Of a DNA stretch of 64,000 bases, positions 16,445 to 23,753 are shown piece by piece. The notes below the pieces were generated by a model, which saw only the letters and a program-made list of their open reading frames with translations, had not been told where the DNA came from and ran no database searches. The stretch is taken from NCBI GenBank assembly GCA_965217195.1, contig CBDCHL010000003.1:62001-126000 (forward strand), written 5' to 3'. Source of the DNA: UBA6623 sp965217195. Its GTDB lineage: Bacteria; Acidobacteriota; Terriglobia; Bryobacterales; UBA6623. A program made the position numbers and the translations under genes. The first letter of the stretch is position 1. Each line of letters opens with the position of its first letter.

Positions 16445-17407
16445 CTAGGCGTAGACATCTTCCAGACAATCCGTTGGTTGAGGGCTGGGGCTCTCCTCCG
16501 CGAAGGCCACCGCATCATCCAACTCTTTCTCGACTTCGGTTTTCATCGCCGCGATTTGATCGGGCGTCAGGACTCCCTGCTCCAGGCAAACGGCTTCATA
16601 GAGCAGGATCGGGTCGCGCTTTTTCCAACTCTCCAATTCGCCTTCAGCGCGGTAATGCCCCGGATCGCTCCGCGAATGACCCGCGAACCGATACGTCTTC
16701 AACTCGAGGAGCGTGGGGCCGCCGCCCCGGCGGGCTTGCGTGACCGCTTCCATCGTCGCTCTGTGGACCACCTCTACATCGTTGCCGTCCACGGTGAGGC
16801 CCGGAATGCCGTAAGCCGCCGCGCGTTCGCTGACGGTTTTGACCTTCATGACCTTCTCGACGGCCGTGGACGCGCCGTACTGATTGTTCTCGCAAACGAA
16901 CACGACCGGGAGGTCCCAAATGGCGGCCATATTGATGCCCTCGTGGAACGTCCCGATGTTGGAAGCGCCGTCACCGAAGAAGCAGGCGACGACGTTGGAT
17001 GATTTCGACAGCTGGAAGGCCAGCGCATACCCCGCAGCCAGGGGAATCCCTCCGCCCACAATAGCGGTGGCCGGAAGCATGCCATGATCCACATCCCCTA
17101 GATGCATCGAGCCGCCCTTGCCGCGGCAACATCCGGTGGTCTTGGCGAACAGCTCCGCCATCAGGCTGTTGATCGGAATACCTCGCGCCACCGCGTGCTC
17201 GTGCGGCCGGTGCGTGCTCGTGATCATGTCTCCGAGCTCGAGAGCCGAGCACACGCCGACGGCCGAAGCTTCCTGCCCCTGGGCCTGATGGACCGTGCCC
17301 GGCATGCGGCCCTCGAGGAACAGGTAGTAGACGCGGTCTTCAAACAGGCGGCAGCGCATCATTTGGCGCAAGATATCCGTGCGTTGCCGGTTGGTCATTC
17401 TCGTCAT
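16445..17407 (-). CDS. 2-oxoacid dehydrogenase E1 component, alpha subunit
   Basis: This 320-aa protein carries the thiamine-diphosphate motif GDGASNIGTFHEGINMA...NNQYG and the E1alpha landmarks EGRMPGTVHQAQGQEA, TSTHRPHEHAVARG, GCCRGKGGSMHL and YRFAGHSRSDPGHYR. The short E1alpha and the REGION around GKGGSMH resemble both pyruvate and acetoin dehydrogenase (AcoA) enzymes; I cannot separate these by eye. Its start overlaps the E2 stop by 4 nt (ATGA). Confidence 0.93.
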   Translation of the reverse strand: MTRMTNRQRTDILRQMMRCRLFEDRVYYLFLEGRMPGTVHQAQGQEASAVGVCSALELGDMITSTHRPHEHAVARGIPINSLMAELFAKTTGCCRGKGGSMHLGDVDHGMLPATAIVGGGIPLAAGYALAFQLSKSSNVVACFFGDGASNIGTFHEGINMAAIWDLPVVFVCENNQYGASTAVEKVMKVKTVSERAAAYGIPGLTVDGNDVEVVHRATMEAVTQARRGGGPTLLELKTYRFAGHSRSDPGHYRAEGELESWKKRDPILLYEAVCLEQGVLTPDQIAAMKTEVEKELDDAVAFAEESPSPQPTDCLEDVYA

Positions 17408-18558
17408 AAGTCGATGGAGTTCAAGTGGTGCTCAACACGTTCGAGAAAGCGCGCCGCGGCGATGCCGTCCACGATGCGGTGGTCCGCTGACAGTGTAAGC
17501 GAGCAGATCTGCCGGGCCTCCACGCGACCGTCGCGAACCGTCGGGGCCCAACGCACTGCGCCAACCGCCAGAACGGATGTACAGCCCGGCGGGATAATCG
17601 CTGAAAACTCCCTCGCGCCGTACATTCCGAGATTGGACACAGCCAAGCGAGGCGTGCTGCTCGGGTGTGCCGCCGCCGCAACTGAAGGCTTCCCTTCGGC
17701 CAGGCGGTGCTTGCTGTCGGTGAGGTAGGCCTCCCAGTCTCGTTCGGCCGGCGCTGCAATGCGAATAAGGTTCAGGCGGCCTTCTTCACCGGTGACCACC
17801 AGGACATCGCATTCCTCGTGCTCTTGGAACCGACCGCTTCCAAAACTCGTGTTCAGCCGGGGCAGGTCCCCGAGCGCCTGAGCGGCGGCCCGGACAAAAA
17901 TCTCGTTCCAGGTCGCCTTAAGTGCCGGGTGCTCGACGTTCCACTTTTTCCGCCCGCGATCCGCTGACTCGACGTTCACATCGCGCTGGAGATAGAAATG
18001 CGGAATCTCTCGCTTGCTCTGCTCAACCATCGCGGCCATGGCGGTTTGCGCCCGGCCGCCGGGGCCGGCGGAGGGTTCGTCGGTTGCACCCGATGCCGCG
18101 AAGTCCTCGACGTCACGGCGCGTCACGATGCCGTTGGGTCCGGTTCCCGGCACCCGGGAGAGATCGACATCGAGTTCCGCGGCACGCTTACGGGCAGCCG
18201 GCGCAGCCGCTACTTTGGAGGGCCCTATGGAGGGGCCGGCGCTGCGGGCTTCCGGGGTTCCGAGGGCCGGCATCTCATGCTCCGGACTGTCTGTCGAGGG
18301 TAGAGAATACTCCTCGTCGGCGCTGTCGGTGACCACGGCTACCGGCATCAGGGCCGTCGCCATCTCGCCTTCCTTCGCCAACGTTTCGCGGAGGTAACCA
18401 TCCACGAAAGACTCGACGTCCATCTCAGCCTTGTCCGTCTCTATCCCCAGCAACGGTTCTCCCTTGGCGACAGCATCACCGGGCTGCTTCAGCCATTGCA
18501 CAACCATGGCCTCGCTTGTCGTCTGGCCCAGATCAGGAAGAAGGATGATGTGCCGCAT
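17404..18558 (-). CDS. 2-oxoacid dehydrogenase E2 (dihydrolipoyl acyltransferase)
   Basis: This is a 384-aa E2. The N-terminal lipoyl domain (residues about 1-75) has the lipoylation lysine in IETDKAEMDVES. A Ser/Pro/Ala linker follows, then a peripheral subunit-binding domain (KRAAELDVDLSRVPGTGPNG, VTRRDVEDF), then the acyltransferase core ending in SADHRIVDGIAAARFLE, which contains the HxxxDG catalytic motif. It is the first gene of the operon. I chose the ATG at 18558 (MRHIILLPDLGQ); an upstream TTG would add 19 unrelated residues. No E3 (lipoamide dehydrogenase) gene is in the operon, so E3 must come from elsewhere. Confidence 0.92.
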   Translation of the reverse strand: MRHIILLPDLGQTTSEAMVVQWLKQPGDAVAKGEPLLGIETDKAEMDVESFVDGYLRETLAKEGEMATALMPVAVVTDSADEEYSLPSTDSPEHEMPALGTPEARSAGPSIGPSKVAAAPAARKRAAELDVDLSRVPGTGPNGIVTRRDVEDFAASGATDEPSAGPGGRAQTAMAAMVEQSKREIPHFYLQRDVNVESADRGRKKWNVEHPALKATWNEIFVRAAAQALGDLPRLNTSFGSGRFQEHEECDVLVVTGEEGRLNLIRIAAPAERDWEAYLTDSKHRLAEGKPSVAAAAHPSSTPRLAVSNLGMYGAREFSAIIPPGCTSVLAVGAVRWAPTVRDGRVEARQICSLTLSADHRIVDGIAAARFLERVEHHLNSIDL

Positions 18559-18662
18559 GGAACGAGAAAATGAACGAAGTTTATTCAGCTGTACCAACTT
18601 CTGAGAAAGTATCAATCCTAGCCGTTTCCTGGTGGTCTGTCAAAGGCATCCCGCCAGGCGGG

Positions 18663-18880
18663 TACGCGACGTAAATGTGGGACGCACTTCTCGCAATACG
18701 AGCAGTAGAAACAGAGATGAAATGAGGAGGCTCGACATCGGGGGAGTGAGCTGAACTCCCCCACTCTTAAACATACAAGGGCCGGCCCCTAAGGTATTAG
18801 CCATCGCCGAACCAAAGCAAGATTTCAGCAGGGAAGCACTGGCGCTCGTGTCACCGATTCTTCCATATTTATGTCGCGCA
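18663..18880. mobile_element. MITE-like element, copy 2 (older)
   Basis: The left end tacgcgacgtaaatgtggga (18663-18682) and right end ttccatatttatgtcgcgca (18861-18880) are inverted copies of each other at 16 of 20 positions. The right half (ttagccatcgccgaaccaaa, caccgattcttccatattta) and left half (gcagtagaaacagag) align with the element at 30250-30522. It encodes nothing. I find no clear target duplication, which fits an older insertion. It sits between the start of the dehydrogenase operon and the promoter of the yjbQ-like gene. Confidence 0.75.
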
Positions 18881-18909
18881 CCCCCGCGGCAGAGGCTGAT
18901 CCAACCTGC

Positions 18910-18918
18910 TGGTATAAT
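18910..18918 (+). promoter_or_regulatory. Extended -10 promoter element for yjbQ-like gene
   Basis: TGGTATAAT (TGn-TATAAT) lies 80 bp before the chosen start and 30 bp after the MITE-like element. No convincing -35 hexamer is visible, as is usual for extended -10 promoters. Confidence 0.5.
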
Positions 18919-18997
18919 ACGTTCCAGTTTCGACGCCCGACCGGTTTGGGAGATCCGGTTTCGTGTCGCCTTATCCCCCCCAGGAGGATTATGTCCC

Positions 18998-19504
18998 ATG
19001 AGCGCCGGTGCAAGCCCCAAACCAAGCAGCGACAAGAAATCCGAGTTGAGGGTTGAGCGACGCGACGCGCCGGGCGTCAAGACCTTCGTTCGGATCGTGG
19101 ACTGGATTACCAACGAGAAGTGTGAACTCATCAACGTCACGGACCGCATCAACGAGATTGTCGGCAAGAGCGAAGTAAAAACCGGCGTAGTCCACCTGCA
19201 ATCGCTCCACACGACCGCGGCGGTCTTCATCAACGAGTGGCAGGACGCGCTGCTGCACGACATCCGCACGCTTCTTGAACAGGCCGTCGGCCGCGAGGGC
19301 GGTTGGCGCCATGATGACCCGGCCTATTCCGATTGCGAGCGCAAGAACGCCGCGTCGCACCTGCGCGGCCTCTTCTTAGGACAGTCCGTGTCGCTGCAAG
19401 TCCGGAATGCCAAAGTCCTGCTCGGCACCTGGCAGAGTATCATCCTGGCGGAGCTCGATGGTCCCCGCAGCCGCTCGGTGTCGGTGCAAGTGATGGGGGT
19501 TTGA
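18998..19504 (+). CDS. YjbQ family (UPF0047) protein
   Basis: This 168-aa protein carries the YjbQ core: ITNEKCELINVTDRI, GVVHLQSLHTTAAVFINEWQ, LLHDI, SHLRGLFLGQSV and LGTWQSIILAELDGPRSRSV. The family has weak thiamine-phosphate synthase activity in some bacteria and a conserved metal-binding His; its main role is unsettled. The ATG at 18998 follows caggagga at 18981-18988. The N-terminal roughly 25 residues are longer than usual for the family. It is followed by the DUF2203 gene on the same strand. Confidence 0.88.
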   Translation: MSAGASPKPSSDKKSELRVERRDAPGVKTFVRIVDWITNEKCELINVTDRINEIVGKSEVKTGVVHLQSLHTTAAVFINEWQDALLHDIRTLLEQAVGREGGWRHDDPAYSDCERKNAASHLRGLFLGQSVSLQVRNAKVLLGTWQSIILAELDGPRSRSVSVQVMGV

Positions 19505-19592
19505 AACCCGCGGTCATGCCCCGCTTGGAAGCCGGGATCGATTACCACACGTGATTGCCTTTCGACGGCCCTCCCGCCGAACCAATCGACCG

Positions 19593-20033
19593 ATGGCGAA
19601 AATGTTCACCCTGAAAGAAGCCGAACGCGCGATCCCCCTCGTCGAGCAACGGCTGCACCAGGCCTGCGAAGCGAAGCGCGAAGCCACAGCGATCGATCAG
19701 CATCTGCAGGAGATCGCGACGAAGATTCACCTCTCCGGCGGTGCCGAGATCAACCCCGTGGCCGTGCTCGAGCGTCGCCAAAAGAAGGACCAGGCGATGC
19801 AACAATTGCGCGAGGCCGTCGAGGCTCTCCAGCAAATCGGTTGCCAGATCAAAGATCTCGAGATCGGATTGGTCGATTTCCCGGCGGCGCTCAATGACCG
19901 CGAAGTCTATTTGTGCTGGAAATTGGGGGAGCCCCGCATCGACTATTGGCACCACGTCGACGATGGTTTCGCGGGACGGCGGCCAATCCTCGACGACTTC
20001 GGTCCTCACGCCGAAGACCCCAAACCAAACTAG
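19593..20033 (+). CDS. DUF2203 family protein
   Basis: This 146-aa cytoplasmic protein has the DUF2203 pattern: FTLKEAERAIPLVEQRL at the N-terminus, a helical middle, then KDLEIGLVDFPA, VYLCWKLGEPRIDYWH and DDGFAGRRPI. The function is unknown. It probably forms a transcription unit with the yjbQ-like gene 88 bp upstream. It is convergent with the oxidoreductase gene, with only 18 bp between stops. Confidence 0.85.
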   Translation: MAKMFTLKEAERAIPLVEQRLHQACEAKREATAIDQHLQEIATKIHLSGGAEINPVAVLERRQKKDQAMQQLREAVEALQQIGCQIKDLEIGLVDFPAALNDREVYLCWKLGEPRIDYWHHVDDGFAGRRPILDDFGPHAEDPKPN

Positions 20034-20051
20034 GTCCCCGGTCGAGGCCGA

Positions 20052-21506
20052 CTACCGAAAGTCAGCCTTGATGCGCTTGAGCTCCTCCGCTTCGGGACGT
20101 TTCCGGTAGTAGGGATCCAACGGATAGCAGCCCGAAATCATGCCGTTGCGCGGTCCGGTCGTGCAGTCGCTAAACGTGCGGCAAAGCAGCTTGGCTTCCA
20201 TCCTGCCGTCGCGCAGCGTATCGCGCGGCAACGTAGGGTAAGCCAACACCATGCGCCCCAACCCTACAGCGTCGGTTCGCCCGGTGCGCACCGCCCATTG
20301 CGCCACGTGGGGCAAATACTCCTGCAGGTACGAATAAGCCGTACCGACGATCACGAGATCCGGAAAGCGTTTCTTGATCTCCGCGGTGAACTCGATCTGG
20401 CGGGCGCAGCCGACCAACGGGTCCTCGGGCGGCTGGTAACCATCGGAGGGTGGAAACAGGGCCGGACGTTGGATGTGAGGGTTGTAGTAAGGGCTTCCCG
20501 CGGAGATGTTTACCATGCGAATGCCGAGGTCGCGCAGTAAGCCGAGGAATTGCTCGGTTTCCTCGAATCTGTACCGAACGGGTTGCTCCCGGTCCACGCC
20601 AAAAGCGTTTTCGTAGGCGCCCGCGCCGCAGTCTTCCGGAATGCCGGGACCAAGCGTCGTCCCCTCACTCTTGTCGGGATCGGGGCGGAAGGGAACAAAA
20701 TCGAAGGCGCTGAGGCGAACCGCGATTCTCAGCGAAGTTGTCGCGCGAATGCCCGCGGTGACTTCGCGCAGAAAACGCGTGCGGTTCTCAAAAGATCCGC
20801 CGTAAGGTCCAGGGCGAGAGTAGGCGCTCAGGAACTCATGCCCCAGATAGCCGTGGCAGTGCTTGACGTCGACGAAGCGCGCGCCGCATTTCTCCGCGAC
20901 ACGTGCCGAGGCGATGAAGCATTCGATGATGCGGACGATCTCATCGTCGCTGAGAACGGGGTGATCGTCTGCCTGCTGAAACTTGCGATCCAGCACCGGA
21001 TGACGATACAGAACTTTCGGGGCCGGCCCGTCCCCCGTCGGGCGACAGAAACGGCCCGAGTGAGTGAGTTGGAATCCGACGAGCAGGTCTTCGCTCGTGC
21101 CGTATTCGGCCTCGTGGGTGGCGATCAGTTCCTCGTGCAGCCGAGCCAGGCCGCCCCGCGTGTGTTCGCTGATAATGAGCTGGCGCGGATTGGCGCGGGC
21201 CTCGGGAAGCACCGCCATAGCCTCGCCCCCCCAGATCCATTTCGCGCCGCTGCGGCCGAAATTCCGCCAGCGGCGACGGACCAGCTCGCTCACGTTGCCG
21301 TCTTCGTCGCCGTCCCAGCCTTCCATGGGATGAATCACCCAGCGATTCGAGACTTGGAAACCGTCGACATCGAGGGCAGCCGCCAGCGGAGATTCGGGAG
21401 CCGGCAAGACGGCGTCGTCACACCTGATCGCAAGGTTGAGGGCTCGCAGGCGTTCACGGAAGGCGCCGACATCCTTGAACGAGGCGATTCTAGGGTAGCT
21501 TGACAT
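20052..21506 (-). CDS. Old Yellow Enzyme-type NADH:flavin oxidoreductase
   Basis: This 484-aa TIM-barrel FMN enzyme of the OYE/2,4-dienoyl-CoA reductase superfamily shows VSNRWVIHPMEGWD at the N-terminus, LLVGFQLTHSGRFCRP, KHCHGYLGHEFLSAYSRPG with the active-site His pair, YGGSFENRTRFL, and the C-terminal phosphate-binding GRTDAVGLGRMVLAYP. It is longer than single-domain OYEs but shorter than the two-domain FadH type. The tail CRTFSDCTTGPRNGMISGC has three cysteines but no complete FeS pattern. The substrate is unknown. Confidence 0.9.
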   Translation of the reverse strand: MSSYPRIASFKDVGAFRERLRALNLAIRCDDAVLPAPESPLAAALDVDGFQVSNRWVIHPMEGWDGDEDGNVSELVRRRWRNFGRSGAKWIWGGEAMAVLPEARANPRQLIISEHTRGGLARLHEELIATHEAEYGTSEDLLVGFQLTHSGRFCRPTGDGPAPKVLYRHPVLDRKFQQADDHPVLSDDEIVRIIECFIASARVAEKCGARFVDVKHCHGYLGHEFLSAYSRPGPYGGSFENRTRFLREVTAGIRATTSLRIAVRLSAFDFVPFRPDPDKSEGTTLGPGIPEDCGAGAYENAFGVDREQPVRYRFEETEQFLGLLRDLGIRMVNISAGSPYYNPHIQRPALFPPSDGYQPPEDPLVGCARQIEFTAEIKKRFPDLVIVGTAYSYLQEYLPHVAQWAVRTGRTDAVGLGRMVLAYPTLPRDTLRDGRMEAKLLCRTFSDCTTGPRNGMISGCYPLDPYYRKRPEAEELKRIKADFR

Positions 21507-22389
21507 GGCGCGCGCGGCTCGGCCTGGCGGCTTTTGATTCTAGCGCCCGGCCAGACTCTCGTGTCGGTTTCATCACTGCAAACCGAGCCGTGCACTTTAG
21601 TGAGCCGTATCAGACGAGGCCGTTCGGCACGAGAGACGGTGGTGAGACCGCGGCGCCCGGAACGCGGGAAGCTCTTTGCCGAAGAATCAGCAAGGGTGTC
21701 CGCGTCGATAGTTTGGAGGAGGGAGGCCCGGGGGCAGCTCTGTTGGGATCATCACCTGCGGTGGTTCCGGGGTGGGTTCATCGGATACCGCTTACTGACG
21801 GGTTGTGAAAAAAATCGCCCCCTCGCGTCCATGCACACAACTCAGAACGCAGATACAGAGCTCAGAGCGAAAGCGACAGGCCTAGGGCACATCGGTTCGA
21901 GTAGGCGGAAGACTGTGAAATGCGCAACAGTGCGAGCAGACGCGATGCGGCTCCGGGGGCAAACATTACTGGATCTTTCCGCCGCGCATGACAACGAAGT
22001 TCAGCGGCAAGCGCGTGCGCGTCGGAGAAGAGCTTTGCTGGAAGAGCCGCTGCCCTACGCTTTGCTGGTGCGGATCGGGGAAGGTGAGCTGGAAGGACGG
22101 CCGATCGCCGCAGGGGATGCGTTCCGGGTGACACAGCAGCGAGCTGCGATCCCATACCGGGTGCGGCATACCCGGAAGGAACGCTTGGAGGTTTTCACGT
22201 TGTTTTCTCCTCGCCCTTAGGTCTCGCATCGGAAACCATCCTATAATCAACAACCCCGGGTCGAAATACACAACTAGGGGCAATACTGGATTGCCACGTC
22301 GCGCAGGGGCGTAGGATAATTGGGGAGAGCTTCTACCCGACACCCGCCACGATTGGCGCAACGGGTGAGCTTTCGAGAGGAGTTGTTTC
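21507..22389. other. Long gap upstream of clpX, no supported gene
   Basis: About 880 bp. Several open frames occur on both strands, but none has a recognisable domain. The best plus-strand stretch ends PYALLVRIGEGELEGRPIAA...FTLFSPRP near 22220 and has no homologue I know. Near 21855 is acagagctcagagcgaaagc, similar to text at about 58865-58890 (gagcgaaagcga), so dispersed repeats are present. The usual upstream partners tig and clpP are not here. Confidence 0.4.
22243..22248 (+). promoter_or_regulatory. Possible -10 of the clpX promoter
   Basis: TATAAT lies 142 bp before the clpX start codon in an otherwise GC-rich gap. No matching -35 hexamer is obvious. Confidence 0.3.
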
Positions 22390-23673
22390 GTGAAACGAAG
22401 CGGAGGGGACGACACCCTGCGGTGCTCGTTCTGTCACAAGACCCAGGAAGTCGTCGGGAAACTCATTTCCACGCCGGGCGACTACCCCAAAGCTTACATC
22501 TGTGACGAGTGCGTCGCCGTTTGCAACTCCATTCTCGAAGACGACAAGCCTGAGCAGCCGGGCGCCCACGCTTTCAAGCTCTCCAAACCTCAAGAGTTGA
22601 AAGAGCAGCTTGACCAATACGTGGTCGGGCAGCACTCGGCGAAGAAGAAACTGGCGGTCGCGGTCTACAACCACTACAAGCGCATCTTCATGAATAAGCA
22701 GCGCGGGTCAAGCGACGTCGAGCTGCAGAAGTCGAACATTATGCTGATCGGGCCGACCGGCACCGGCAAGACTCTGTTGGCGCAAACCTTGGCTCGTATT
22801 CTCGATGTTCCCTTCGCCATCGCTGACGCGACCACGCTGACCGAAGCGGGCTACGTCGGTGAAGACGTCGAAAACATCATCCTCAAACTACTGCAGGCCG
22901 CCGATGGTGACGTGCAGCGGGCGCAGCAAGGCATCATCTACATCGACGAGATCGACAAGCTAAGCCGCAAAGACGAGAACCCCTCGATCACCCGCGACGT
23001 GTCGGGCGAGGGCGTGCAACAAGCGCTGCTGAAGATCTTGGAAGGCACGGTTGCCAACGTACCGCCGCAAGGCGGCCGCAAACATCCCCACCAAGAATTC
23101 ACGCCGGTGGATACGACGAACATTTTGTTCATCTGCGGCGGGGCGTTCGTAGGGTTGGAGAAAATCGTCGCGCGCAGGCTCGATCACCGCGTTGTAGGGT
23201 TCCGGTCAGCCTCCCAAGACGCAGACGGACCGCTCAAGGCCGCCGAAACGAATGAAGAAAAACGTGATCTAGGCATGCTGGGTCAAGTGCAGCCGCACGA
23301 TCTGATCCGGCACGGCTTCATCCCCGAGTTTGTCGGCCGCATGCCTGTCATCGCCGTCCTGGGGGATTTGGATCAGCCGGCTCTGGTGGAAATTCTTTCC
23401 CGCCCGAAAAACTCCTTGGTGCGCCAGTACCAGAAGCTTTTCGAGTACGAAAACGTACGGCTGACGCTCGAGCCCTCGGCGCTTGAAGCAATTGCTCACT
23501 TGGCGCTCGAACGCAAGGTCGGTGCGCGCGGATTGCGCATGATCATGGAAGAGATGATGCTCGACCTGATGTACTATCTGCCGTCTTATAAGAAGGTGCG
23601 CGAGTTTATCGTGACCAAGCAGATGGTCGAGGACCACAAGGTCAACCTGACCCTGCTCGAGAAGGCCGGCTAG
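22390..23673 (+). CDS. clpX: ATP-dependent Clp protease ATP-binding subunit ClpX
   Basis: This 427-aa AAA+ unfoldase starts with the C4 zinc-binding domain (LRCSFCHKTQ...YICDECVAVC). It has Walker A GPTGTGKTLLAQTLA, Walker B IIYIDEIDKLSRK, the RHGFIPEFVGRMPVI sensor region and a C-terminal GARGLRMIMEEMMLDLMYYL. It unfolds tagged proteins and feeds them to ClpP, whose gene is not in the window. The start is GTG at 22390, 7 nt after gagaggag. It heads the clpX-lon-engB-rho run. Confidence 0.97.
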   Translation: MKRSGGDDTLRCSFCHKTQEVVGKLISTPGDYPKAYICDECVAVCNSILEDDKPEQPGAHAFKLSKPQELKEQLDQYVVGQHSAKKKLAVAVYNHYKRIFMNKQRGSSDVELQKSNIMLIGPTGTGKTLLAQTLARILDVPFAIADATTLTEAGYVGEDVENIILKLLQAADGDVQRAQQGIIYIDEIDKLSRKDENPSITRDVSGEGVQQALLKILEGTVANVPPQGGRKHPHQEFTPVDTTNILFICGGAFVGLEKIVARRLDHRVVGFRSASQDADGPLKAAETNEEKRDLGMLGQVQPHDLIRHGFIPEFVGRMPVIAVLGDLDQPALVEILSRPKNSLVRQYQKLFEYENVRLTLEPSALEAIAHLALERKVGARGLRMIMEEMMLDLMYYLPSYKKVREFIVTKQMVEDHKVNLTLLEKAG

Positions 23674-23753
23674 GCCGCACTTGCACTGATCCACTACAAT
23701 CAAATTGCCGGCCGGAAACCGTTTCGGCGCAGCGACAAATCCGAGATCAGGCT

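Noticed and set aside
20550..21503. 317-aa plus-strand frame opposite the Old Yellow Enzyme
   Set aside because: Shadow of a well-conserved minus-strand enzyme.
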